NCBI RefSeq assembly: GCF_030232585.1
Contig: NZ_JASPJX010000012.1
Coordinates: 1 to 64,000 of the forward strand
Origin: Corynebacterium sp. MSK008
GTDB taxonomy: Bacteria; Actinomycetota; Actinomycetes; Mycobacteriales; Mycobacteriaceae
Reading direction: 5' to 3'
Length of the DNA stretch: 64,000 nucleotides
Shown here piece after piece: positions 32,344-40,600 of the stretch; position 1 is the first letter of the stretch, and every line of letters starts with the position of its first letter. The position numbers and the translations under genes were made by a program. The notes below the pieces were generated by a model. The model was given only the letters and a program-made list of their open reading frames with translations. It did no database searches and was not told the DNA's origin.

Positions 32344-33395
32344 TATTCGCCCTCGTGCGTCCAGTCGGAGACCGTGCCCACGTATTCCTCGATGAGGTCT
32401 TCCAGGGCCACCACGCCGACGAGCTTGCCGTTGTCGTGCACCTCCGCCATGTGGGCGGAGCGGCGGTGCAGCTGGGCGAGTGCGTCGTCCATGGACTGGG
32501 TGGCTTCGATGGTGGAAAGCGGGCGGATGCGCTTGAGCGAGACACGCGGGTCGCCCTGCGGGAATTCCATGAGGTCCAGAATGTCCTTGACGTGAACGTA
32601 GCCGGCGAGCGAGCTGGCGTCGATGCGCACGGGGAAGCGGGAGTACCCGGTGTCCTGCACAGCCTGTTCAATGACGGAAAGCCGGATGCCGCGCGGGTCG
32701 TACGGGATTGTGGTGACCTGCGCCGGCGGGATCATCGCTTCTTTGAGCTGGCGGGAATCCTGGCGCAGCGCCTTGGCCAGGCGCACCGTCTCTTCGGCGT
32801 CGAGCAGGCCTTCCTCGCGCGACTCCTGGATCATGCTGGCCAGCTGTTCCTGGTCCACGGTGGATTCCAGCTCGTCGCGCTGCTCGATGCCGAACAGCAG
32901 TAGCGTCTTGCGCGCGACCCAGTTGAGGAACTCCAGCAGAGGGCGCGTGAGCTTCATCCATAGCGTCATCGCCGGGGTCAGCCACATGGCCATACTCTCC
33001 GGTCCGGCGATGGCCAGGTTCTTCGGCACCATCTCGCCGAAGAGGATGTGCAGAAACGAGATGATGAGCAGGGCGATGATGAACGCGACCGGGTGCAGCA
33101 GGTCCGCGGGCATGCCCAGGGCCATAAACGGCGCCTCGATGTAGGAGGCGATGGCGGGCTCGGCCACCTTGCCCAGAATCAGCGACGCCACGGTGATGCC
33201 GAACTGCGCGCCGGCGAGGTAGATGGAGAGGTGCTCGGTGGCGTAAAGCACGCCCTCGGCCTTGGTCTTGCCCTGCGCGAGCAGCGATTCCAGGCGGTCC
33301 TTGCGCGAGGAGACGAGGGCGAACTCGACGGCCACGAAAAACGCGTTGGCGCCGAGCAGCGCGACGATGAGCAGTACTGCTAGCCAAATACTCAC
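32343..33395 (-). CDS. CNNM/CBS-domain membrane protein (Rv1841c-like)
   Basis: This 350-residue protein has an N-terminal CNNM (DUF21) domain with three to four membrane segments (residues 1-170; LGANAFFVAVEFALVSSRK) and two CBS domains (about 205-330). It lacks the C-terminal CorC/HlyC domain of its neighbour. The family includes the CorB/CNNM magnesium transporters. It overlaps the preceding paralog by 4 nt, so the two likely act together, as the syntenic pair does in mycobacteria. Confidence 0.88.
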   Translation of the reverse strand: MSIWLAVLLIVALLGANAFFVAVEFALVSSRKDRLESLLAQGKTKAEGVLYATEHLSIYLAGAQFGITVASLILGKVAEPAIASYIEAPFMALGMPADLLHPVAFIIALLIISFLHILFGEMVPKNLAIAGPESMAMWLTPAMTLWMKLTRPLLEFLNWVARKTLLLFGIEQRDELESTVDQEQLASMIQESREEGLLDAEETVRLAKALRQDSRQLKEAMIPPAQVTTIPYDPRGIRLSVIEQAVQDTGYSRFPVRIDASSLAGYVHVKDILDLMEFPQGDPRVSLKRIRPLSTIEATQSMDDALAQLHRRSAHMAEVHDNGKLVGVVALEDLIEEYVGTVSDWTHEGE

Positions 33396-34786
33396 TTGGC
33401 CTCCACCGCCTCTCCGGTCTCGTGTTCAGGGGGAATCGGACGCAGCAGGGCGCGGTCGATGCGGCGGCCGTCCATCTCGGATACTTGGGCCAGCCAGTGA
33501 CCGGCACCGCCGGACTGGAGTTCTTCCTGGAGGTTCGCTGCTGAGGCGGTGCGCAGCACAACTTCGTCGCCGAGCTCAGGAATGCGACCTAGCGTGGCCA
33601 TGATCAGCCCGCCGAGGGTTTCGTAGGGGCCGTCCACCGCAGTGAACCCGGTGCGTTCCTCCAACTCGTCCAGGCGCACCAAGCCCGCAACCTCCCAGGA
33701 GGTACCGAACCGGGTGAAGTCCTTTTCGCTGTCCTGGTCGTCGTACTCGTCGTACACCTCGCCGAGAATTTCCTCCACGAGGTCTTCGATGGTGACCAGG
33801 CCCTGTGTGCCGCCGTACTCGTCGGCCACCAACACCACCTGAGATCCGGCCGAGCGCACGCGGTTGAGCACCGAATCGCCGTCGAGGGTGCCCGGCACGA
33901 ACGGCACACGTCGCGCCAATGAGGCCAGCTTCGTCGTGGAACGGAACTCGTGCGGCACCGAAAAAGCGTCCTTGATGTGGACCACGCCCAGCGTGTCGTC
34001 CAAGTCGCCGCGGCGCACCGGGAAGCGGGAGTGGCCCGTTTGGCGCGCAAGGGTGATCAGGTCCGCGACAGTGTCGTCGGCATCCAAAGAATCGATGGTG
34101 GACCGCGGTGTCATCACCTCTTCAGCCGTGGTCTCGCCGAAGCGCAACGAGCGGTCGATCACCGCCGCAGTTGCAGCATCCAGACCGCCAGCCTCGGCGG
34201 AGTTTCGCACCATCGCGCCCAGCTCTTGGGAGGAACGGGCGGACGCGAGCTCGTCGGCAGGCTCGATGCCCATCTTTCGCACCACCCAGTTCGCGGCGGT
34301 GTTGAGAAACAGGATGAACGGCTTAGTCGCCGTGTTGAAGTAGTGCACGGGGGGCACTACTACGCGGGCTGTGTTTAACGGGTCCGTGATGGCGACGTTT
34401 TTCGGCACCAGCTCGCCAAACACCATGGACAGAAACGTCGCAACAATCAGGGCGAGGATGAGCGCGACGGTTGTGGACGCGTTCGCGGAAAGACCGACGA
34501 ACTCGAGTGCCGGGGTGAAAAACCTGCCCAGCACCGGTTCCGCCAGGAAGCCGGCGGCCAGAGTAGTCACCGTGATGCCCAGCTGCGCGCCAGAGAGCAC
34601 GAAGGAGAGGTTTGCGTGGTCGCGCGCAATCGCACGTGCCGTGCTGTCGCCGCGCTCTTTGACGTGGGCGTCAATGGTGGAGCGCTCCAAGCCTGTCATG
34701 GCGAATTCGATTGCGACGAAAAGCCCGGTTGATGCCGTGAGCACCACGAACGCCAGCAGGGCGAGAACGGAAAGCAGTAGGTCCAT
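33392..34786 (-). CDS. CNNM/CBS/CorC-domain membrane protein (Rv1842c-like)
   Basis: This 464-residue protein has a CNNM domain (residues 1-185; STGLFVAIEFAMTGLERST), tandem CBS domains (about 205-330) and a C-terminal CorC_HlyC domain (about 345-430; FTRFGTSWEVAGLVRLDELEE, of which the VAGLVRLDEL core is typical). It probably works in magnesium or cobalt homeostasis at the inner membrane; this is inferred from the family. It is the first gene of a two- or three-gene operon and starts 18 nt after the helicase stop on the same strand. Confidence 0.88.
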   Translation of the reverse strand: MDLLLSVLALLAFVVLTASTGLFVAIEFAMTGLERSTIDAHVKERGDSTARAIARDHANLSFVLSGAQLGITVTTLAAGFLAEPVLGRFFTPALEFVGLSANASTTVALILALIVATFLSMVFGELVPKNVAITDPLNTARVVVPPVHYFNTATKPFILFLNTAANWVVRKMGIEPADELASARSSQELGAMVRNSAEAGGLDAATAAVIDRSLRFGETTAEEVMTPRSTIDSLDADDTVADLITLARQTGHSRFPVRRGDLDDTLGVVHIKDAFSVPHEFRSTTKLASLARRVPFVPGTLDGDSVLNRVRSAGSQVVLVADEYGGTQGLVTIEDLVEEILGEVYDEYDDQDSEKDFTRFGTSWEVAGLVRLDELEERTGFTAVDGPYETLGGLIMATLGRIPELGDEVVLRTASAANLQEELQSGGAGHWLAQVSEMDGRRIDRALLRPIPPEHETGEAVEAK

Positions 34787-34803
34787 GGGTGGTGGTCTGT
34801 GCC

Positions 34804-36144
34804 TTAGCGGCCGTTACTCCTTCGACTTCGGTCCCCGCGGCTGGCGCGGTTGCGGTTGCCGCCACTGCCACGGCTGGCGTTGCGGTTTGCATTGCGGCTC
34901 CGGTTGCCGCCCGCCTTGCGGTTACCGGAGGCGGTGGGCTTCTTCGAGCGCTGGGGCTGGCCCGGCGGAGGAAGCGGCGCGCCTTCCGGATTACGTGCAC
35001 CGGTGATTGTAACCAAGGATTCCGACAGGGGAGCCACCCTGACCTCGGGCGCGTCCACGCCCGCCTTGCGCAGAAGCTGCGCGACTTCCTTGGCTTGGTC
35101 GTCCATCACGAGCGTGACCACAGTGCCGGACGTGCCCGCACGCGCCGTGCGGCCGGCGCGGTGCAGGTACGCCTTGTGCTCCGCGGGCGGGTCCACGTGC
35201 ACGACTAAAGAGACGTCGTCGACGTCAATGCCGCGGGCGGCGATGTCCGTGGCCACCAGCACCGGGGTGGAGCCGTCGGCGAATCCCTCCAGCGCGCGGG
35301 TGCGCGCGCCCTGGCCCTTGTCGCCGTGCAGGCCCTGGGCGTGGATGCCAGCGCGACGCAGCTTCTTCACCTGGCGGTCCACGCCGTGCTTGGTGCGCAT
35401 AAACATGATGGTTTTGCCCTCGCGGGCGGCGATCTGCAGGGCGATCTCGTTGCGCTCCTCACGCCCGCCGACCATGAGGCGGTAGTGGTCCATCGTGTCA
35501 ACTGCCGCTTGCACCGGGGCGGTGGAGTGGGTGACGGGATCATGCATGTAGCGGGCGATGAGCTTTTCCACGTCCCCGTCAAGAGTCGCGGAAAACAGCA
35601 GACGCTGGCCGTCCTTTGGTGTGCGGTCCAGCAGCTTGCGCACCTGCGGCAAAAAGCCCATGTCCGCCATCTGGTCGGCCTCGTCCAAGGCGGCGATCTC
35701 CACCGAGTCGAAGGACAGCTTCTTTTGGTTGATCAGGTCCTCGGCGCGGCCGGGGGTGGCCACCAGCAAGTCCACCGGTGAGGCGAGCGAGCGGATGTGG
35801 TGGTTGATGTTCACACCTCCCACGACATCGAGCACGCGCAGGCCGAGTGCGGCCGCGGGGTCCTCGAGGCGTTCACGGATCTGGGAGGCAAGCTCACGCG
35901 TCGGCGCCAGCACCAGCCCGCGTGGGTGCCCTGGGGTGCTCGGAGCGCCGGAAAGACGTGCCAGCATGGGCAGGCCGAACGTGAAGGTTTTGCCGGAGCC
36001 TGTCGGGCCGCGGCCCAGCACGTCCTTTCCAGCAAGCGCGTCCGGAATCGCCGCCTCCTGGATGGGGAAGGGCTCCGTTATGCCTTGCTTGCTCAGGACG
36101 TTAACAATGGCCCGGGGCAAACCGAGGTCGGCGAAAGTAGTCAT
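34804..36144 (-). CDS. DEAD-box RNA helicase
   Basis: This 446-residue helicase has Q-motif region PFPIQEAAIP, Walker A GPTGSGKT (about residues 43-50), DEAD box in ALDEADQMAD, SAT (LFSATLDG) and HRAGRTARAG. The last 75 residues form a basic Arg/Asn/Ser-rich tail (GSGGNRNRASRGDRSRRS), a probable RNA anchor. Its role may be in ribosome assembly or mRNA turnover. ATG 36144 starts the protein. Confidence 0.93.
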   Translation of the reverse strand: MTTFADLGLPRAIVNVLSKQGITEPFPIQEAAIPDALAGKDVLGRGPTGSGKTFTFGLPMLARLSGAPSTPGHPRGLVLAPTRELASQIRERLEDPAAALGLRVLDVVGGVNINHHIRSLASPVDLLVATPGRAEDLINQKKLSFDSVEIAALDEADQMADMGFLPQVRKLLDRTPKDGQRLLFSATLDGDVEKLIARYMHDPVTHSTAPVQAAVDTMDHYRLMVGGREERNEIALQIAAREGKTIMFMRTKHGVDRQVKKLRRAGIHAQGLHGDKGQGARTRALEGFADGSTPVLVATDIAARGIDVDDVSLVVHVDPPAEHKAYLHRAGRTARAGTSGTVVTLVMDDQAKEVAQLLRKAGVDAPEVRVAPLSESLVTITGARNPEGAPLPPPGQPQRSKKPTASGNRKAGGNRSRNANRNASRGSGGNRNRASRGDRSRRSNGR

Positions 36145-36187
36145 TCGGGGCAGTCTACGCGGTGACAGGCGTGGGGGAGTAGCCGAG

Positions 36188-37657
36188 CTAGTAGCTCAGC
36201 TCCTCGCGCTCGCCGGACCAGGTGGTGTGGAACGTGCCTTCCATGTCCACGCGCTTGTAGGTGTGGGCGCCGAAGAAGTCGCGCTGGCCTTGGATCAGGG
36301 CAGCCGGCAGGCGCTTCGCGCGCAGCGAGTCGTAGTAGGACAGCGAGGATGCGAACACAGGCACCGGCAGGCCCAGCTGGGTCGCGGTGATGACTACGCG
36401 GCGCCAGGAATCCACCAGGCCCTTGTCCAGCTCGCCCTTGAAGTAGGGATCCAGCAGCAGTGACGGCAGTTCGGGGTCGTTCTCGTAAGCCTCGGTGATG
36501 CGGTCGAGGAACTTCGCGCGGATGATGCAGCCGCCGCGCCAAATGCGCGCCAAATCGCCCGGCTTGATGTCCCAGTTGTGCTCCTGGGAGCCGGCGTTGA
36601 TCTCGTCGAAGCCCTGCGCGTACGCCACCAGCTTCGAGGCGTATAGAGCGCGGCGCACGTCTTCAATGAACGAGTGCTTATCGACGCCTACGGTGCCCAA
36701 CGTTTCCGTCTCACCCGACGGCAAGCCGACCTCCTGGGCCGCTTCGCGCTGCGCCAGCGCAGAAGACAGGGCGCGGGCGAATACGGCTTCGCCGATGGCG
36801 GTGGTGGGCACGCCGAGATCCAGTGCTTCTTTAACTGTCCAGCGTCCGGTGCCCTTCTGGCCGGCGGCGTCCACGATGACGTCGATGAACGGCTTGCCGG
36901 TGCGAGCGTCGACCTGGCGCAGCACCTCGGCGGTGATTTCAATGAGGTAGGAATCCAGGTCACCCTTGTTCCACTCCGTGAAGATGTCGGCGATCTCGCC
37001 CGGCTCAAGGCCCGCGGCGTAGCGCAGCAGGTGGTACGCCTCGCCGATGACCTGCATGTCCGCGTATTCAATGCCGTTGTGCACCATCTTGACAAAGTGG
37101 CCGGCGCCGTCCGGACCGATGTGGGTCACGCACGGGGTGCCGTCCACCTTCGCAGAAATGTCCTCCAGCAGCGGTCCAAGTGTCTCCCAGGATTCCACCG
37201 GCCCGCCCGGCATGATGGACGGCCCGCGCAGCGCGCCTTCTTCGCCGCCGGAAATGCCGGCGCCGACGAAGTGGCGGCCAGCTGCGGCGACTTCGCGCTC
37301 GCGGCGGATGGTGTCCGTGAACAGGGCATTGCCGCCGTCGATAATGATGTCGCCCTCATCCATCGCCTCAACGAGCTGAGCGATTACTGCGTCCGTGGCG
37401 GCGCCGGCTTGAACCATGATCACGGCCTTGCGGGGTCGCTCCAGCGAAGCGACGAACTCCTCAATCGTCTCAGCGGGGATGAAGTTGCCCTCGTGGCCGA
37501 ACTCCTGGACAACCGCGCGGGTTTTCTCCGGGGAGCGGTTAAAAATGGCCACCGTGTGGCCCTTGGAGGCGAAGTTCCGGGCGAGGTTGGAGCCCATCAC
37601 CGCCATGCCGACAACACCGATTTGAGCAAGCTGGTCACCGTTGCGATTTGCAGTCAT
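36188..37657 (-). CDS. gnd: 6-phosphogluconate dehydrogenase (decarboxylating)
   Basis: This 489-residue enzyme converts 6-phosphogluconate to ribulose 5-phosphate with NADP reduction in the pentose phosphate pathway. The NADP fold GVVGMAVMGSNLARN starts the protein and the active-site loop GAGISGGEEGA contains the catalytic Ser-Gly-Gly. KMVHNGIEY provides the substrate Lys and Asn. ATG 37657 was preferred to an upstream in-frame start because TAGAAT (37665-37670, minus) is 7 nt upstream. It is divergent from the thioesterase. Confidence 0.95.
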   Translation of the reverse strand: MTANRNGDQLAQIGVVGMAVMGSNLARNFASKGHTVAIFNRSPEKTRAVVQEFGHEGNFIPAETIEEFVASLERPRKAVIMVQAGAATDAVIAQLVEAMDEGDIIIDGGNALFTDTIRREREVAAAGRHFVGAGISGGEEGALRGPSIMPGGPVESWETLGPLLEDISAKVDGTPCVTHIGPDGAGHFVKMVHNGIEYADMQVIGEAYHLLRYAAGLEPGEIADIFTEWNKGDLDSYLIEITAEVLRQVDARTGKPFIDVIVDAAGQKGTGRWTVKEALDLGVPTTAIGEAVFARALSSALAQREAAQEVGLPSGETETLGTVGVDKHSFIEDVRRALYASKLVAYAQGFDEINAGSQEHNWDIKPGDLARIWRGGCIIRAKFLDRITEAYENDPELPSLLLDPYFKGELDKGLVDSWRRVVITATQLGLPVPVFASSLSYYDSLRAKRLPAALIQGQRDFFGAHTYKRVDMEGTFHTTWSGEREELSY

Positions 37658-37709
37658 ACGCCGGATTCTACGCGGGGTGCGACAGCTTTCGCCCGTATGA
37701 TTGGCCAGC

Positions 37710-38159
37710 ATGGAAATGGAGAAGAATCTGCGCCTGTACCAAGAGGTCATCGAGGTCCCGCTGAGCGGCGAGGAGCTCGAGTACATCAACTCCGTCGAGT
37801 TCGACTTCGCCCAAACTCTCGGGCTGAAACTGACTTACTGCTCCAAGGACCGCCTGGAAGGCGAACTTGAGGTTCAGCAACGCCACCTGCAGCCCACCGG
37901 CATCGTCAACGGCGGGCTTTACTGTGTGATCGGGGAGACGCTGGCCTCCATCGCCGCGGTCGCGGCGAGCGCGAAGCCAGCGGTGGGGATGAGCAACTAC
38001 ACAGACCTGCTCGGCAGCGTGCGGGAAGGCCAGACGATTCGTGCGGTGGCCGAGCCCGTGCACGTCGGTAAGCGAACGCACTTGTGGCGCGTCGAGATGA
38101 CTGCCGGCGGAAAACTGGCCGCCGTAACAAACCTGAAGCTGATGGTGCTGGGCAGTTAG
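37710..38159 (+). CDS. PaaI-type hotdog thioesterase
   Basis: This 149-residue protein has a hotdog fold: GLKLTYCSKDRLEGELEV, then QPTGIVNGGLYCVIGETLAS, where the HxxQ/Asn-Gly-Gly and the Glu at the helix form the active site of the PaaI/MenI group. It probably cleaves an acyl- or aryl-CoA. TATGAT (37696-37701) is 8 nt before ATG 37710, again leaderless. It is convergent with corA, with no base between the stop codons. Confidence 0.85.
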   Translation: MEMEKNLRLYQEVIEVPLSGEELEYINSVEFDFAQTLGLKLTYCSKDRLEGELEVQQRHLQPTGIVNGGLYCVIGETLASIAAVAASAKPAVGMSNYTDLLGSVREGQTIRAVAEPVHVGKRTHLWRVEMTAGGKLAAVTNLKLMVLGS

Positions 38160-39230
38160 CTACAGCCAGTGGTTCTTGCGGAACCACCACCACATCGCGG
38201 AAATGGCTAGAAGCATGACCAAAAGCGCGGCCGGGTAGCCGTAGCGCCAGCCCAGCTCCGGCATCACCTCGAAGTTCATGCCGTAAATACCGGCAACCAG
38301 CGTCGGCACCGCGGCCATACCCACCACAGCGGAGATCGTGCGCATGTCCGAGTTCTGCTGCATGGTGATCTTGGCTACCGACGCATCGAGCAGCGACGTC
38401 AGACGCTCGTCGAAACCGGACAGGCGGTCGCTGACGATCGTCGAGTTGTCCTGGACGTCACGAAAGTACGTGCGCAGAACCTTACGCATGAAATCCTTAT
38501 TGTTGGTCAACCCGTTGCGCAAGGCAGGGGCGAGCGGATCGATCGCATGGCGCATCTCCAAGATCTCACGCTTGTAGGTGTAGATCTTGTCAATGTTGAT
38601 GGTGCGGCGGGGAGTGAACACCTCGTTCTCCAGCTCGTCCACATCGTTTTCCAACAGGTCGGTGACCTTGAGGTAGTTGTCCACCAAATAGTCCGACACT
38701 GCCCAAGCGACTGCGGTGGGACCGAGCACAGCCAGATCCTCTTCCTCCTCGATCTTGGGCGTGAGATCCGGCAGGTGCGCGCCGTGGCGAATAGTGATGG
38801 CGAATTTCTCGCTGACAATCATCTGCACCTCGCCGGTGGAAATAATCTCACGGGCATCCGCGACCTCTTCATCGTCACGGTAAGACACAGAACGCACGAC
38901 CATGAACAACTGTTCGTCGTGGCGTTCAATCTTCGGGCGCTGGTGGGCGTCCACAACGTCATCGACCACGAGGTCCTCGATGTCAAAGATCTCCGCGATC
39001 TTTTCCATCTGTTCCGTGGACGGCTCTTTCAGGCTCAGCCACACAAACGCGTTCTCGTAGCGCTCCACGACCTCGAGCGCGTGCGCCATGCGCACGTTGC
39101 CCGGCTGCCGCTTCCCGTCCACGAACACGCGGCAGAAGTCGATCTGGCGCTCGAGGGGGACCGGAATGCCACGCGTTGGGGGTTGTACCTTCTTCGGACG
39201 TTGACCCGGCATTGGAATACGAGGCGGCAT
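38160..39230 (-). CDS. corA: CorA-type magnesium/cobalt transporter
   Basis: This 356-residue channel subunit has a large cytoplasmic N-terminal domain and two C-terminal membrane helices. The selectivity motif YGMN is at residues 316-319, followed by FEVMPELGW and a second helix ending in KNHWL. It works as a homopentamer and takes up Mg2+. The start codon directly follows a stem-loop that encloses the ribosome-binding site (see 39231-39278). Confidence 0.93.
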   Translation of the reverse strand: MPPRIPMPGQRPKKVQPPTRGIPVPLERQIDFCRVFVDGKRQPGNVRMAHALEVVERYENAFVWLSLKEPSTEQMEKIAEIFDIEDLVVDDVVDAHQRPKIERHDEQLFMVVRSVSYRDDEEVADAREIISTGEVQMIVSEKFAITIRHGAHLPDLTPKIEEEEDLAVLGPTAVAWAVSDYLVDNYLKVTDLLENDVDELENEVFTPRRTINIDKIYTYKREILEMRHAIDPLAPALRNGLTNNKDFMRKVLRTYFRDVQDNSTIVSDRLSGFDERLTSLLDASVAKITMQQNSDMRTISAVVGMAAVPTLVAGIYGMNFEVMPELGWRYGYPAALLVMLLAISAMWWWFRKNHWL

Positions 39231-39278
39231 AGCTTCAAGCCCCCTTTCACTTGTGCGAGGGGCTCGAGGCTTGAAGCT
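39231..39278 (-). promoter_or_regulatory. RBS-sequestering leader hairpin of corA
   Basis: AGCTTCAAGCC (39268-39278 read leftwards) pairs perfectly with GGCTTGAAGCT, whose last base touches the ATG. An inner CCC/GGG helix pairs part of the AAAGGGGG ribosome-binding site. Folding would block initiation. Confidence 0.65.
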
Positions 39279-39300
39279 AGTCGCCCCTATGCGGCGGGAG

Positions 39301-39318
39301 GGCGCGCCAGTGCGCGCC
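39301..39318 (-). promoter_or_regulatory. GC-rich hairpin in the corA leader
   Basis: GGCGCGC and GCGCGCC form a 7-bp stem with a four-base loop within the predicted corA 5' leader. Confidence 0.55.
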
Positions 39319-39332
39319 GTACAACTTAGGTG

Positions 39333-39361
39333 ATATTACGCGCTAAAGGGCGGTTGTCTAA
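39333..39361 (-). promoter_or_regulatory. Candidate corA promoter
   Basis: On the minus strand TTAGAC (39356-39361) and TAATAT (39333-39338) are spaced 17 nt apart. Transcription would start near 39326 and give a leader of about 96 nt. Confidence 0.5.
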
Positions 39362-39404
39362 CGGGGGTGCGCTACTGCGTAGCCCCGTCTGAGACAACCG
39401 CCCT
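39347..39404 (-). terminator. Terminator hairpin of the pfl operon
   Basis: AGGGCGGTTGTCT (39347-39359) pairs perfectly with 39392-39404 (13 bp). An inner ACGGGG/CCCCGT stem extends it. On the minus strand it is followed by CCCTTTAG, a poor T tract. It overlaps the candidate corA -35 box. Confidence 0.65.
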
Positions 39405-39424
39405 CAAGGCGAGCTAAAACTCGG

Positions 39425-40300
39425 CTAGAACACGGTGAGGCCGCGCGAGCGAAAAACCTCGCGGACGTGTTCCACGGACTCCGGCGTTGGTGGGGAAACC
39501 CCCTTGAGCTCGTAGTCCATGCCAATGCGGTTCCACTTGTCCTCGCCCATGTTGTGGAAAGGCAGGACCTCGACGCGTTCCACAGTGCCTTTCCAGCGCG
39601 CGACAATGTCGGCCACGGCCTGCACATTGTCTTCGCTGTCCGTCAGGCCAGGCACGACAACGAAGCGGATCCACACCGGCTTGCCCTTTTCGTGCAGCCG
39701 GTCGCCGAAGTCAATCGTCGGCTGCAGCTGGCGCGCGGTGACGTTTTCGTACGTGTCCGGCAGGCCGGACTTCACGTCCAGCAGGAACAGGTCGATGTTG
39801 TCCAGGTCCTCGTCCGTCAAGCGGGAGCCGAGGAATCCGGAGGTGTCGATCGTGGTGTGCACGCCTGCATCGTGGACCGCCTTGAGTAGGCGACGGGTGA
39901 ACGCGATCTGGAACAGCGGCTCACCCCCGGAGAGCGTCAGCCCGCCACCGGAGGCGTTGAACACCGGCTTGTAGCGAAGCACGCGGCGCACGACGTCGTC
40001 GATCTGCTCGAGCGTGCCATCCTTCATTTCCATCGTGTCCGGGTTGTGGCAGTACTTGCACCGCAGCGGGCAACCGGACAAGAAGATGGTCATCCGGGTG
40101 CCTGGGCCGTCGACAGCTGTGACCAGCTCCCACGAGTGGATGAGGCCAATTTCGCCTGTGCGGCGCGCCTCAAACAGTTCGGGGCGGGTGATCTCCAGGT
40201 CGTCGGTGGACAGTCCGCCTAAACCGGCAGCGACGCCGCGCACGCGCTCGCCCTGTTCGGGCGAAAGCGTGACGACGCCGCTAGTTCCGTCCTGCGCCAT
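39425..40300 (-). CDS. pflA: Pyruvate formate-lyase activating enzyme
   Basis: This 291-residue radical-SAM protein carries the cluster motif CPLRCKYC at about residues 76-83. It uses SAM to create the glycyl radical on pyruvate formate-lyase. An N-terminal extension of about 45 residues precedes the usual start of the family (IGLIHSWELVTAVDGPGTR). It begins 3 nt after the stop of the separate glycyl-radical-domain gene, so both are made from one message. It is oxygen-sensitive and active only without air. Confidence 0.95.
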   Translation of the reverse strand: MAQDGTSGVVTLSPEQGERVRGVAAGLGGLSTDDLEITRPELFEARRTGEIGLIHSWELVTAVDGPGTRMTIFLSGCPLRCKYCHNPDTMEMKDGTLEQIDDVVRRVLRYKPVFNASGGGLTLSGGEPLFQIAFTRRLLKAVHDAGVHTTIDTSGFLGSRLTDEDLDNIDLFLLDVKSGLPDTYENVTARQLQPTIDFGDRLHEKGKPVWIRFVVVPGLTDSEDNVQAVADIVARWKGTVERVEVLPFHNMGEDKWNRIGMDYELKGVSPPTPESVEHVREVFRSRGLTVF

Positions 40301-40303
40301 GTA

Positions 40304-40555
40304 CTAAGCGCCCTTGTGGAAGGTACGGGAGATAACGTCGCGCTGCTGCTCCTTCGTCAGCTTGACAAAGTTCACGGCGTAGCCGGAGACGCGAACGGTC
40401 AGGTTCGGGTAGTTCTCCGGGTGCTCCATCGCGTCCTCCAGCGTGGACTCGTCCAGCACGTTGATGTTGGCGTGGTACAGGCCGGAGTCCATGTTGTTAG
40501 CGGAACGGGAAGCCTTCATGGAAGCGAGGCGTTCGTCGAAAGTAGGGGTGGTCAT
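40304..40555 (-). CDS. Stand-alone glycyl-radical domain of pyruvate formate-lyase (GrcA-like)
   Basis: This 83-residue protein matches the C-terminal domain of PflB and the spare-part protein GrcA/Yfi[21 protein letters not shown], then RVSGYAVNF with the radical Gly58, then [14 protein letters not shown]. The first 22 residues are unrelated. It has its own strong ribosome-binding site (AAGGAG, 40564-40569, 8 nt before ATG). Because the adjacent pflB lacks this domain, the protein is likely a permanent subunit rather than a repair piece. Without it the core cannot carry the radical. Confidence 0.92.
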   Translation of the reverse strand: MTTPTFDERLASMKASRSANNMDSGLYHANINVLDESTLEDAMEHPENYPNLTVRVSGYAVNFVKLTKEQQRDVISRTFHKGA

Positions 40556-40600
40556 GATGTTGTCTCCTTCAAAGTGAATGGGTGGATGGGGAAGTCTGGG

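Noticed and set aside
40556..40600. Frameshift or sequencing error joining the radical domain to pflB
   Set aside because: The core ends with a normal stop, the gap holds a strong ribosome-binding site, and the small gene has an additional 22-residue head that does not continue the core in any frame.
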